Assembly: GCA_000989515.1 (NCBI GenBank)
Contig: LBOM01000004.1
Span: forward strand, 1 to 56,148
Reading direction: 5' to 3'
Length of the DNA stretch: 56,148 nt
From: Candidatus Nomurabacteria bacterium GW2011_GWE1_32_28
GTDB taxonomy: Bacteria > Patescibacteriota > Minisyncoccia > Phycocordibacterales > UBA9973
Part shown: piece after piece, positions 16,781-26,896 of the stretch
Layout of the letters: the number at the start of each line of letters is the position of its first letter
Position numbering within the stretch: the stretch's first letter is position 1
Notes under the pieces: generated by a model
What the model was told of the DNA's origin: nothing
Seen by the model: the letters and a program-made list of their open reading frames with translations, nothing else
Databases searched by the model: none
Program-made: the position numbers and the translations under genes

Positions 16781-18535
16781 TTAATAAACTTCTTGCTGAT
16801 AACATTTCTCGCAGTAAACTATTTCTGGCCGATCTGGTGCGTAACTTGTTTCAAATTCTACTTCGCAATTTTTATCACCATGTAAATGATTTTGTTTATT
16901 GCACATACATTGCCTATGCCAAAGCTTCAAAGGATTTCTCTGTTTTAATCTTTGAAAGTGTCGACAATTCGGGCACAATCTAGGTAAAGGTAAATTCATT
17001 CTGCGATAAAATATTAAATCTTCAGGTAAAATTCTAAAAGCAGTCATACAGTTCTCTTTACAATTTCCTTTATGTTCACAACCAATTACTTCATCTAATA
17101 TAGAATCATTTATTTCAGTAATGGAATCTGGAATTTCTTCAGAATTTTTTGTTATTCCATAATTTCTCTTATCGTGTTCTCTCCAGTTATAACCATTTTC
17201 CTTAGCTTGATTTTGATTTAAAAAGAAATATTCTTGGGCAGTAGTTTCATTATAGCCGAATGGTGAAAGTTCAATAGGAAAAAACTCCCCATATTTATAT
17301 ACTCTGCCCTTTTTGTCCACATAAGGCATATTATTCATATGTTTTATTATTTTTGGTATGAGTTCTTCGTATTCCTCTTTAGTGTACTGTTTATTTAAAA
17401 TACAATATTTTTTCTTCTTTAATCCAACACAACCAAAAATATATGATGATCCAGGAACGGTAATACTGTAGTTTGCATTATTCGTATTCATCCAATTCCC
17501 CCAACCAAATTTACAATTAGATAATCCATCTCCAGACTGCAAACATTCATATACTAATTCAATATTATCTCCGTAATGAGTAAAATCATAGGTAGTTCTT
17601 ACGGGGCCATTAGAAACAAAAGAACAAAATTTTGAATCTTCTAAGTTAGCAGCGCCAAAGCATGATTTAGAGTTTTTAGAACGTTCCAAGTAATCACCCG
17701 TTACATTTGAATTCTGAACTCCAAAATAGTATCTCTTAGGAAATTCCTTCCAAAACTCATGTGCTTTTTCTTTCAGTAAGGTAATATTTTTGTGGGAATC
17801 TACTCCAAAAGATTTTAACTTATTCTCATATTCTTCTTTAGAATATGGTTCATTAAAAATATGATAGCTTTTCTTGTGCAAATTTACACAACCAAAACAA
17901 TTATTACAACCTCTTAGCCCAAATGAGAAAGATACTTCTACACAATCCTCGCAATTTTGCGAGAAAAGAGTCTGATAACAATTTATACAAGTCACTATTT
18001 CATAGCAAAGTTCGCACTTTCTGGCCATAGTAATATCTTGGGAATCTTTATCATAAAAAGCTCCGCTACCATATGAAACATTTTCGTCATAAGTTCCATC
18101 ATGTAGTAGATAACAATTTCTCATGTCATTTGCCATGTTGCAATATTGAGAATTAACCATAGTAGTGCCAAAAGCAAAGAGATTAGGAGCGGGAACTTTA
18201 TTAAAAAGCTCAAAAAGTTGAGTTATAAAAGGCTTAGAGAAATCTATATCTTCTGCATAATCCAAGGCATCCCATTTATCACTCCACCAACATTTATCGC
18301 AATAGACAACATTGTTTAAATCTTTGTTGTAAATAGAAATTATTTTTTTACCACATAAACCGCACTCTCTATTATGAAGGCCCCTTTCATTGCGCCAGGC
18401 TAAACGCCTTTGTAGACGACAATTGGAGCAAAAAGTTGGTGGTGGAACATTTACCTTCTCGTAAAACCCAAAATCATCTGACTCAATAGTGAAGTCTATT
18501 TTACAATTCTGGCAGTTTTTAGTTTCTGATTCCAT
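16781..18535 (-). CDS. Cys-rich multi-zinc-ribbon/beta-repeat protein of CPR type
   Basis: Many CxxC pairs (CQNC, CSNC, CGLCGKK, CDKC, CELC, CINC, CEDC, CNNCFGC, CPNC, CEKC). Confidence 0.6.
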   Translation of the reverse strand: MESETKNCQNCKIDFTIESDDFGFYEKVNVPPPTFCSNCRLQRRLAWRNERGLHNRECGLCGKKIISIYNKDLNNVVYCDKCWWSDKWDALDYAEDIDFSKPFITQLFELFNKVPAPNLFAFGTTMVNSQYCNMANDMRNCYLLHDGTYDENVSYGSGAFYDKDSQDITMARKCELCYEIVTCINCYQTLFSQNCEDCVEVSFSFGLRGCNNCFGCVNLHKKSYHIFNEPYSKEEYENKLKSFGVDSHKNITLLKEKAHEFWKEFPKRYYFGVQNSNVTGDYLERSKNSKSCFGAANLEDSKFCSFVSNGPVRTTYDFTHYGDNIELVYECLQSGDGLSNCKFGWGNWMNTNNANYSITVPGSSYIFGCVGLKKKKYCILNKQYTKEEYEELIPKIIKHMNNMPYVDKKGRVYKYGEFFPIELSPFGYNETTAQEYFFLNQNQAKENGYNWREHDKRNYGITKNSEEIPDSITEINDSILDEVIGCEHKGNCKENCMTAFRILPEDLIFYRRMNLPLPRLCPNCRHFQRLKQRNPLKLWHRQCMCNKQNHLHGDKNCEVEFETSYAPDRPEIVYCEKCYQQEVY

Positions 18536-18577
18536 TAGTGGATTATAATAATTAAAGTTACTAATATTCCCATAAAA

Positions 18578-20086
18578 TTATTCGTCCCCTTCACCCAACT
18601 CTAATCTTTTTATCTGTGGCAAGGCTACTAACCCACTCAAGTCTCCATACATGCCAACTGTATTAGTAATTACTTTTTTAATTTGTTTTTCTCTTTCTGA
18701 CCAGATTTTTTCGTAGGCTAACCTTTCTTTCTTTAATCCGTTATCCATACCAGTAAAAGCTTCAACTATCGCTTCCACCCTTTGTTTAAACTCTACACCT
18801 GTTAAATATGTGTAAAGTATTTCCATTTTATCGTTTTTGCCAACGGACATTGTTTTTTCCCTTGTTACAGATTCTAAATTTACTCGCAAGGCAGTCGCAA
18901 GGGCTGTAGCAAGTTTTATATCACAAATCCATACACCGTCACGAAAACCAAAGCCTTTGATATCTCCTGGTAATGTAATAGAAACTATGACAGCAATTTC
19001 AGCTTTCATGATCCTTTGATCATCTTTTAATTTCTGTATCCATCCTTCGCTCCACGCTTTGGTTTTTTTTGATTCCCACACAATCTGACCACAATATTTA
19101 CCAGATTGATTCTGAACCTTTTGTATAATATCAGCTCCACTCACCCCTTTCGGAACTGGAGATATGTCATCAAAAGAAAACTCAGATCTTAAAATGTCCT
19201 CCAACTCAAGCTCCAACACTTCTCCCTGTGTTTGTTGTGAACCTTGTTCAAGCTTGCGAGAAAGTTCGTCTTTTGCCTTAGTAGCATCAGTTAAACGTTT
19301 CTCTAGTTGTGCAATAATATATTTCTGTTCTTCATTTGCCTTTTTACTAGCTTCTTCTATTATTTGTTTTCTTTCTATATCCAACTGTCTTTGTTTTTCC
19401 AACTCAAAGTTTTGTTTATCTTCTTCGAGTTTATTTTTCTCTTTGCGTAAATCCAGTTCTTTTTTGTTTGCTTCTTTTAATTTAATATCTTTCTCCTCTA
19501 ATTGTTCCTGAAGCATTTTCTTGTCTGCTTCCTTTTCTTTTTCTGCTTCCTCTATTTGTTTTAATAATTTTATTGAATCTCTCTCACTTTGTTTTACCGC
19601 ACGAGCAAAAGCTTCCTGCTCTATCCCCTTACGCTCAGCATCAATTATTTTTGCTTTTTCTACTTCAAAATTTTTCTTTTCATCCTCAAATTTCTGCCTA
19701 ATTGCACGAGCTTTTAAAGATTCAGTGTTTGCCTCATCCAACTTTTTATCTTTTTCTTTCATTTGCTCTTCTAATAGTTTAACTTCAGCTGCTGTTTTCT
19801 TTTCAGCTGCTGTTTGTGCTTCTTTCCAGAGTGTAATTTTTTCCACTGCAAGTTTTTCTGCCACCTTTTTACTAACTTCACTCTGTGTGTTTTTCTGCAA
19901 TTCTTCTAGTTTTGCTTTTTGTTCCTCTATTTCTTTTCTCTCTTTTGCCATTTCTATTTCCTTTAGCTTGTTTTCTTCACTAATTTCCTTCTTTATATTT
20001 TCTTCAATTTGATGCGTTAATACATCATCAATTGATATTGCTGTTTTACAATTGGGACAGATAATATTTTTTGTGTTATTTTTCAT
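18578..20086 (-). CDS. DUF2130 protein: N-terminal zinc ribbon, long coiled coil, PD-(D/E)xK-like core
   Basis: CPNCKTAI, about 250 aa coiled coil, GADIIQKV...GQIVWESKKTKAWSEGWIQKLKDDQR, C-terminal MYGDLSGLV. Confidence 0.8.
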   Translation of the reverse strand: MKNNTKNIICPNCKTAISIDDVLTHQIEENIKKEISEENKLKEIEMAKERKEIEEQKAKLEELQKNTQSEVSKKVAEKLAVEKITLWKEAQTAAEKKTAAEVKLLEEQMKEKDKKLDEANTESLKARAIRQKFEDEKKNFEVEKAKIIDAERKGIEQEAFARAVKQSERDSIKLLKQIEEAEKEKEADKKMLQEQLEEKDIKLKEANKKELDLRKEKNKLEEDKQNFELEKQRQLDIERKQIIEEASKKANEEQKYIIAQLEKRLTDATKAKDELSRKLEQGSQQTQGEVLELELEDILRSEFSFDDISPVPKGVSGADIIQKVQNQSGKYCGQIVWESKKTKAWSEGWIQKLKDDQRIMKAEIAVIVSITLPGDIKGFGFRDGVWICDIKLATALATALRVNLESVTREKTMSVGKNDKMEILYTYLTGVEFKQRVEAIVEAFTGMDNGLKKERLAYEKIWSEREKQIKKVITNTVGMYGDLSGLVALPQIKRLELGEGDE

Positions 20087-20098
20087 ATTTTTTAATTT

Positions 20099-23000
20099 CT
20101 ACTTAATGTCTACTACCGCAAGATTTAATAATGGGCCCTGTTTAGTAACAGTACCTTTTTCAATCATTTCGTCCACTAAGTCTTTTACTCGATCACTTTC
20201 TTCTGGATCTACTCGATTAATACCAAACAATGGTTTTAAACTTTGAATCATATTGTCATAAGCAAGTCCGAATTGATTTTTAATTAAATATTTAATAGCA
20301 TTTTTAATTTCAATGGAGCTAATTTGATTTAATTGTCTTTCAACACCATCTCCAGGTGTTCTAAAATTTGTATATTTTTTATTTGGATTAAAAAGAAAAC
20401 ACTTATCCTTTTTACTTTTACTTTTTTCTATTTCCTTATTACTTATCGCTATTTTTATTGCTCTATCAAAATTATTTTGAATATTTGAACCAACACGTCC
20501 TACTTTAGTTAACTCTCTTATTCTATCTAACAACATATCGTTGATAATCGGCCCCTCATCTTCAACAATAGAACTAATAACTCCAGCAAGTTCGTATACT
20601 TTATTAGTTTCCATAACCATTTTACGATTACATCTAGTTTTAGTTTTTTGATATGGAACACCTGCCCTTTTCTGGATTATAGGAACAGATATTAATTCAT
20701 CTCCAATATCATCATCGTGTTTATTTTTATCTTCTTTTATCTGAACATTTTTACTTGCATGATTATTTATTGCACGATTTACACTTTCGATAAGGATGTT
20801 TGTAGTCATTTCTCGGTTTCTAAACCAATCTGTAGACCAAACTCTATGTAATTTCCATCCCATACCTTCTAAAATTTCCTGCCTTAATATATCCCTATCT
20901 CTTGCTGATCGTGAACTATGATAAGATGCCCCATCACATTCTATACCTATGGCGTATCCTGTTGGATTCTTTGGATCTCTTACAGCTAAATCAATCTTGA
21001 AAGATCCTACACCTACTTGTGGATCAACTTTAAAACCCCTTAATTCTAATTCACGCTGAACAGAATCCTCAAAATCATTTGTTTCTTCACCTAATAAACG
21101 AGCAGGATCTTTAGCTTCATTTAAATAACCAGTTTCAGCATATTGAATATAATTTTTTAATCCAACCGCTCCCTTGTTTTCTGGATTTATTCCTCCTAAC
21201 TCTGATGACCTAACAGATGTAACTAAAACCGTTTTCCATTTAGCTCTAGTTACTAAAACATTTAATCTTCTCCAACCACCCTCGGTGTTAATTGGGCCAA
21301 AATTTAATGTCATTTTACCATCTTGAGCCTTTGCATATCCCACACTAATAATTATTACATCTCGTTCATCACCCTGAACATTCTCTAGAGATTTTACAAA
21401 GAATGCATCATTATTTTCAGAATCAAGAAATGGCAGTAACTCTTTATGGGATTGTAATTCTTCTTCAAGTGCATCTTCAATGGCTTCTTTTTGTGAAGAG
21501 TTTAACGAAACTACTCCTAGCGATTTTTCTGGTTCTGATTTGAAATGTTTTATAATAAGTTTTGCAACGTGACGAGCTTCTTTCCTATTTACTCTACTAC
21601 CACCTCTGTCCCATATTCCGTCAGGTACATATTCTAGTATTACTCCAGTTTTCTTATCATCGGTGTTTATTGGTGATGGAAATGTTATTAGATTATTCTC
21701 ATAGTAATAATGGTTTGAGAAATTAATTAATCTTTCATCTCGACTTCTATAATGCCACCTAAGATCTGTCTCCTGGAAAAAAGGAACTGAGGCTTTGCAA
21801 TCATTAAGTAAAGATTCGAGTTCCTCTACTTGTTGGTCATCCCATTCATCTGAATCATTTGTTATATTAGTTCTAAAAAAAGAAGTAGGTGGTAACTGGT
21901 TTGAATCTCCAGCCACAATAACTTGCTTTGCTCTTAATATTGAAGGTATTGCTTCTGGTGTTGGTAATTGTGATGCCTCATCGAATATAACAATATCAAA
22001 ATTAAAAGCTCCAGGCTTTAAAAAGGTTGATACAGATAATGGGCTCATTAAAAAACATGGTTTAAGAGCTTGTAAAACTTGTGGAATTTCATTAAAAAGA
22101 ACCCTAAGAGGTTTAAGACGTTTCTTTTTTTCCATCTCTTTCCTTAGGATCCCCACACCATTTGAATTACCACCCATAGTATTGGCTGTTTTAACTTGTC
22201 TAGCAATTTTAGCTGGTTCAGCAATAGTGTTGATTGCTGTAAGACGCATAACTTTTTCATCCAGTATTTTAAATTTATTTATTAAATTTCTTTGAGAGTC
22301 TCCAGAAAATTCACTGAGAATCGGTTTTGAGTGAATAATAAAACTAATCCATAATGAATAAAATCTCTTCTCAAAAACCTCGGGAGCGTTTGATATAGTT
22401 TTACTATCTAATTTGTGTAAAAAAGGAAGCAAAGAATGATTTGCGCAATGATTTAATATACGCGAAATAATCTGCCAGTCTCTAACTTCTGATTGATTTA
22501 AATTGTCTTGTATCGTTTGAACTGAATTCTGAACATCATCCAGGCTATTATTTTCAATTTTTATTTGTCCCATAAAACCTTCTGGCCAATATTCTGAAAT
22601 AATCTTTTGAATATCTTCTATTTCTTTTTTATTTGAATCTAAGGTATCTACCAACCCAGCAAAATTATTTGAGATTTTTTTATCAAAAACTGGATTTTTA
22701 ACAAATTGTGTATTTGTGTTTTGCTCCCATCTTTTAATAGCTACTACAGATTCATATTGCTGTTGTATATATAAAATACTTTCAAAAGTAACCGTTTGTG
22801 CATTTAATATATTTGAGGGTATTTTTTCTAGCTTTAGTACTAAATCATCCTCACTAGAGATTAACTGCTGAGCTTTAGTGATTGCCTCTTCTAAATGACC
22901 ACTAGTCACATTAGTTATTTTATCCAATACCCCTTTACATTTTTTCCTATCTTTAAAGAAACGTAAACTTAGCTTGGAATACCAATCTGGATATGTTTCT

Positions 23001-24811
23001 TTATATTTATTAATAATATCTAGAATTTCTTGTGGAGATTGTGATGTTAATGAATAAAATTCATCTTTATATTTATTCCTTTTTTGTAAAACGTCTACAC
23101 ACTCAATCACTTCATTCAGTCTTATTTCTAATTCTTCAACACTTTTTTTGTTCCAATCTGTTGGTAAATCGTTTATTTTTGTAAGTAATTTAAAAATTTG
23201 TGTTGATGTAAAAAGATCGGGTATTGATAAATCAATATTTTTAAAAAAATTAGTTTTTATTATTTCTTCTTGCACAACTTCACAAAAAGTGATTATTTTA
23301 TTTAAATACATTCCTAAATTTTCTAGAGTATTTAAATCTACACCTTCCGACTTCATGCCACGCAATGGATGATTATCTCTCCCAAGAAACAATTCCGCAT
23401 TATCACTCACCTCCCTAAGCACATCCACCGTTTGTTCTAGTTCCTTAAAAGACACATTTCCAATATCTACCCATGGTAATGGAGCTTTATTAATGAGAGG
23501 AATATTATTTAATTTTTCAAACTTTCCATAAGCATTAAATAAACTAATCGAAAGAGAGTTTTGTGAATCATGTAAAGATTTAACATACTCATTGAGTGAA
23601 TTTCTGCTTTCAACCAATTTATTAATATCTTCATCAATATTATTTGCTATCTTGATATCATCATATATTTCAAGTGTTCGCTTAAGTTCGTCAATAACTT
23701 TCCTTTTCCCTGATTTAACACCATGAGCTTCTAAACAATATTGACCCAAACCAATAGATTGAAGTCTATTATGAACCACATTTAAGGCAGCCATTTTAGC
23801 ACTTACAAATAACACTTTCTTTTTTTGACCAAGTGCATTAGCTATAATAGATGTTATAGTCTGACTCTTCCCTGTGCCTGGGGGGCCATGTATAACAAGA
23901 TTTGCATTTTGTGATGCCATAGTAATTGCTCTAAGTTGACTTGAGTCGGCCTTAACAACAGGGACTGGAACAATTTGTGGAGTTTGTAATTCATCTAACT
24001 TATCGTCAAGACCAATGTTCTCAATTGCTTCACTATTTAAATGAGCAATAGCTTGAACTAAAGTATTGTTTCTTGCTTGAGAATCTAATAATTTCAGATC
24101 TTGATATATTGCTAGGGTTTCAAAGCTAAATATTCCAAGCCAAGCACGTTTTGTAACTTTCCATCCATTTGCTTTTACTTGATCTTCAATTGATTTCAAA
24201 TAGTCATCAACTTTATCAAAGTCAAAATCTTCAGGAATTTCTGGTATATTAATTTCTTCTCGTTCTTTTAAATAAAATCTAATGGCAGGATTTATAATCA
24301 CATCTTCATCCGACATTATTAAATTCATTGGTTTACTTGAACCTTTAAATTCAAGATTACAAGGAACCATTATTAGAGGACTTTCAGATTTTCCCATTAA
24401 TACATCCTCCCATTCCAAACAACCCATGGCTAAATACAGAGTATTTACGCCTCGTTCGTTCATAGTAAGTTGAGAATTATCAAACAATTTTCTCATCTTC
24501 TTGCGAAGATCGCTCAGACTTGAATATATAAAATCTAAATCACCTTCATGAAAAATGTATTCTTCATTTTCAACAGGAGTTTCTTCATCGGTAGAAATAA
24601 TTCTTTTGGGCTTTTTTTGAACAAAAGGTAATTTCAAAATACTACTGTCAGTTAGTAGCGTTTTTGTAAGATTACTTAAATCTGGAGAGTTAATTTCAAG
24701 TTTTGCTGTTCGTGACCGATTAAGACCTAAAAGTGGGTTCGACTTTGAAACATCAATAAGCCGTTCTTGCCACCTCTTCAAAATTATTCCCATTTGTTCT
24801 GGAATAGGCAT
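20099..24811 (-). CDS. DUF4011 - SF1 helicase - Vsr/MTES_1575-like nuclease - DUF3320 protein
   Basis: RWQERLIDVSKSNPLLGL; VIHGPPGTGKSQTI; VIFDEASQLPTPEAIP; VQGDERDVIIISVGYA; ECDGASYHSSRSARDRDILRQEILEGMGWKLHRVWSTDWF. Confidence 0.9.
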   Translation of the reverse strand: MPIPEQMGIILKRWQERLIDVSKSNPLLGLNRSRTAKLEINSPDLSNLTKTLLTDSSILKLPFVQKKPKRIISTDEETPVENEEYIFHEGDLDFIYSSLSDLRKKMRKLFDNSQLTMNERGVNTLYLAMGCLEWEDVLMGKSESPLIMVPCNLEFKGSSKPMNLIMSDEDVIINPAIRFYLKEREEINIPEIPEDFDFDKVDDYLKSIEDQVKANGWKVTKRAWLGIFSFETLAIYQDLKLLDSQARNNTLVQAIAHLNSEAIENIGLDDKLDELQTPQIVPVPVVKADSSQLRAITMASQNANLVIHGPPGTGKSQTITSIIANALGQKKKVLFVSAKMAALNVVHNRLQSIGLGQYCLEAHGVKSGKRKVIDELKRTLEIYDDIKIANNIDEDINKLVESRNSLNEYVKSLHDSQNSLSISLFNAYGKFEKLNNIPLINKAPLPWVDIGNVSFKELEQTVDVLREVSDNAELFLGRDNHPLRGMKSEGVDLNTLENLGMYLNKIITFCEVVQEEIIKTNFFKNIDLSIPDLFTSTQIFKLLTKINDLPTDWNKKSVEELEIRLNEVIECVDVLQKRNKYKDEFYSLTSQSPQEILDIINKYKETYPDWYSKLSLRFFKDRKKCKGVLDKITNVTSGHLEEAITKAQQLISSEDDLVLKLEKIPSNILNAQTVTFESILYIQQQYESVVAIKRWEQNTNTQFVKNPVFDKKISNNFAGLVDTLDSNKKEIEDIQKIISEYWPEGFMGQIKIENNSLDDVQNSVQTIQDNLNQSEVRDWQIISRILNHCANHSLLPFLHKLDSKTISNAPEVFEKRFYSLWISFIIHSKPILSEFSGDSQRNLINKFKILDEKVMRLTAINTIAEPAKIARQVKTANTMGGNSNGVGILRKEMEKKKRLKPLRVLFNEIPQVLQALKPCFLMSPLSVSTFLKPGAFNFDIVIFDEASQLPTPEAIPSILRAKQVIVAGDSNQLPPTSFFRTNITNDSDEWDDQQVEELESLLNDCKASVPFFQETDLRWHYRSRDERLINFSNHYYYENNLITFPSPINTDDKKTGVILEYVPDGIWDRGGSRVNRKEARHVAKLIIKHFKSEPEKSLGVVSLNSSQKEAIEDALEEELQSHKELLPFLDSENNDAFFVKSLENVQGDERDVIIISVGYAKAQDGKMTLNFGPINTEGGWRRLNVLVTRAKWKTVLVTSVRSSELGGINPENKGAVGLKNYIQYAETGYLNEAKDPARLLGEETNDFEDSVQRELELRGFKVDPQVGVGSFKIDLAVRDPKNPTGYAIGIECDGASYHSSRSARDRDILRQEILEGMGWKLHRVWSTDWFRNREMTTNILIESVNRAINNHASKNVQIKEDKNKHDDDIGDELISVPIIQKRAGVPYQKTKTRCNRKMVMETNKVYELAGVISSIVEDEGPIINDMLLDRIRELTKVGRVGSNIQNNFDRAIKIAISNKEIEKSKSKKDKCFLFNPNKKYTNFRTPGDGVERQLNQISSIEIKNAIKYLIKNQFGLAYDNMIQSLKPLFGINRVDPEESDRVKDLVDEMIEKGTVTKQGPLLNLAVVDIK

Positions 24812-24912
24812 AAAATTTATTTGCTGAGTTTTAATTATATTAACTTATATTAAAACTTTGTTTATTCTACCACTTTTAGCTTTATTTTAATAGTGATTTT
24901 TAGACAGCAAAA

Positions 24913-24942
24913 AACTAGCAAGAATACCAATTCTTGCTAGTT
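24913..24942 (-). terminator. 13-bp perfect stem terminator upstream of the helicase gene
   Basis: AACTAGCAAGAAT-ACCA-ATTCTTGCTAGTT; T-run on the minus strand. Confidence 0.7.
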
Positions 24943-25147
24943 AAGTTGCTTTAAATATGATCATTGGATACCTTTTTGAGCCGTTTAAACCCATAATCCA
25001 CTCCTGTTTTAAGTAGAGGAGGAAGTTCTATTATAAACTCAAAAGGAATCTGTTTTAAGGCTATATTGTTGTCTGAATAATGTCGTGTTGTGTTCGTAGA
25101 GTGCCGATTGATAGCGACATAAGTAAAATATAACAGAAACTTAAAAC

Positions 25148-25363
25148 TTAAACTAGTTTTTTGAGTTCATCTTCGTATTTTTTCATAACCATCATTCCTG
25201 CTGTGTTTTGATCCATTCCGCTTTTTACTTTCTCTTGTATCTCTTCAGCTATCTTTTTAAAAAGTTCTGGATTCTTTTCCATCATACTTATAAACATCTC
25301 TATTTGTGCTTCTGGTACACCTTGAGTGCGAAGCATTTTTTTAAGTAAAAAATTCTTAAACAT
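25148..25363 (-). CDS. Small helical hypothetical protein
   Basis: 71 aa ORF with TATAAT 6 nt upstream of ATG. Confidence 0.5.
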   Translation of the reverse strand: MFKNFLLKKMLRTQGVPEAQIEMFISMMEKNPELFKKIAEEIQEKVKSGMDQNTAGMMVMKKYEDELKKLV

Positions 25364-25377
25364 ATAAATATTATATA

Positions 25378-26856
25378 TTATTCATCTAAAATCTCAAAAT
25401 CATCTCCATTTACAATGGAAACAGATTTTCTATTGTTATTACGAATATAATATGTAGCACTAGCACCTATACCAAGAAAAATAAATAAAATAAATATAAA
25501 ATATATTAAATTATCTTTTGTTGGTACATCACTTTTGACCGCACTTGCTAATAAATCATTTTTGGGGATATCTGTATCAAGAACATTTTGTAATAAATTT
25601 GTATTATTATTAAAATTATTATCTAAATCACTTTGTATTATATTATTGCTAACTTTTGATATAGATAAATTAACCTTGCTTGTATTCTTACTTGAAATCT
25701 CTGTTGGCAAAATAGAAACAATAGATGAGTAATTAAATATAGTTTCCCATTGTTTATTTACTAATTTTAAAGTGTCTTTATCTAAAATATTAAAATTGGT
25801 TATTTTAGGTGATAAAATAATTTTCTTTTTCGATTCTAAAATAGTATTTTTAGGTAAAATAAAACTTTTTTCATTACTTAAAAGAGCCCACCCTGAAAAA
25901 TCTACAGCGTAATTGGTATTATTAAAAATTTCAACAAAGAAATCTTTTTCATCACCAACTTTTGATATTAGAATATCTGCGGGTACTACTTTTATAGTTA
26001 TTTTATCTATTGCATCAGGTTTTATAGAATAATAATTTGTAAAATATTGCACGGTTACAACATATTCACCTTCATAAAAAAACGTATGTGTAAATTTATT
26101 TGTATTGCTTGCTTTTGTTTCATTTGAATCCCCATCTCCAAAATTCCAAAAATATTTACCATAAGAAAGTGGCTCATCAGAATATCCTGTTGTATTTATA
26201 TCAAAATCTAAAGGAATACCAACAAAAGTATAAAATTCAGCTTTTATTTTTGTTTTGATCTTAGGGATCTCTGATGTTTTTGTATTTATAATTGTTTCAG
26301 TAATATTTTGAATACTATCAATATTCGTCGTTGTATCATTATGTAAAGAAGAAGAAATATTTTTTAATCCTGGGGTAGCAACACCAGACAACCAAGAATT
26401 GCTTATCTTTGATAAAGAATACCCAGATTCTTTGCCACCACCCAAAGAAGTATCATATGTCACAAAATCAATAATTTGTTTACTAGAATCAGATATAGCT
26501 TTATATGTATTATATTTTAAACTATCATCTGGTAGAGAAAACTGAGATGAACTAAAAACCATACCTGAAAAAGAATCCCAGTTTGATGTATTTGTTATTA
26601 TTGCATATTCCCCACTTCCCAAAACTCCAGATCCTTTTTGCAGTCTCAGTGGAGAAGAGTCATCTTTATTATTAAAAAATCTCCAATCATTGATATCTAC
26701 AGAAGTATTGCCAGAATTAAAAACTTCCATCCATTCATATGCACCACCCTCTGTAGGCGCATACATTATTTCATTTATTAATATATTAGCAAAAGCAATA
26801 TTAAATCCAAAAAATAAAAAAACTCCCAAAAAAACTAGGATCATTTTTTTATACAT
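25378..26856 (-). CDS. Lamin-tail-domain (LTD)/PKD-like surface protein with C-terminal TM
   Basis: ILINEIMYAPTEGGAYEWMEVFN, second LTD-like ILISKVGDEKDFFVEIFNNT, YFWNFGDGDSNETKASNTNKFTHTF PKD motif. Confidence 0.75.
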   Translation of the reverse strand: MYKKMILVFLGVFLFFGFNIAFANILINEIMYAPTEGGAYEWMEVFNSGNTSVDINDWRFFNNKDDSSPLRLQKGSGVLGSGEYAIITNTSNWDSFSGMVFSSSQFSLPDDSLKYNTYKAISDSSKQIIDFVTYDTSLGGGKESGYSLSKISNSWLSGVATPGLKNISSSLHNDTTTNIDSIQNITETIINTKTSEIPKIKTKIKAEFYTFVGIPLDFDINTTGYSDEPLSYGKYFWNFGDGDSNETKASNTNKFTHTFFYEGEYVVTVQYFTNYYSIKPDAIDKITIKVVPADILISKVGDEKDFFVEIFNNTNYAVDFSGWALLSNEKSFILPKNTILESKKKIILSPKITNFNILDKDTLKLVNKQWETIFNYSSIVSILPTEISSKNTSKVNLSISKVSNNIIQSDLDNNFNNNTNLLQNVLDTDIPKNDLLASAVKSDVPTKDNLIYFIFILFIFLGIGASATYYIRNNNRKSVSIVNGDDFEILDE

Positions 26857-26896
26857 AGTCTTTTTTTATTATTTAATATTATGATATAATCATAGC

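Noticed and set aside
19164-20012. Plus-strand ORFs antisense to DUF2130 (Ser/Phe-rich)
   Set aside because: Artefact of the Lys/Glu-rich coiled coil on the other strand.
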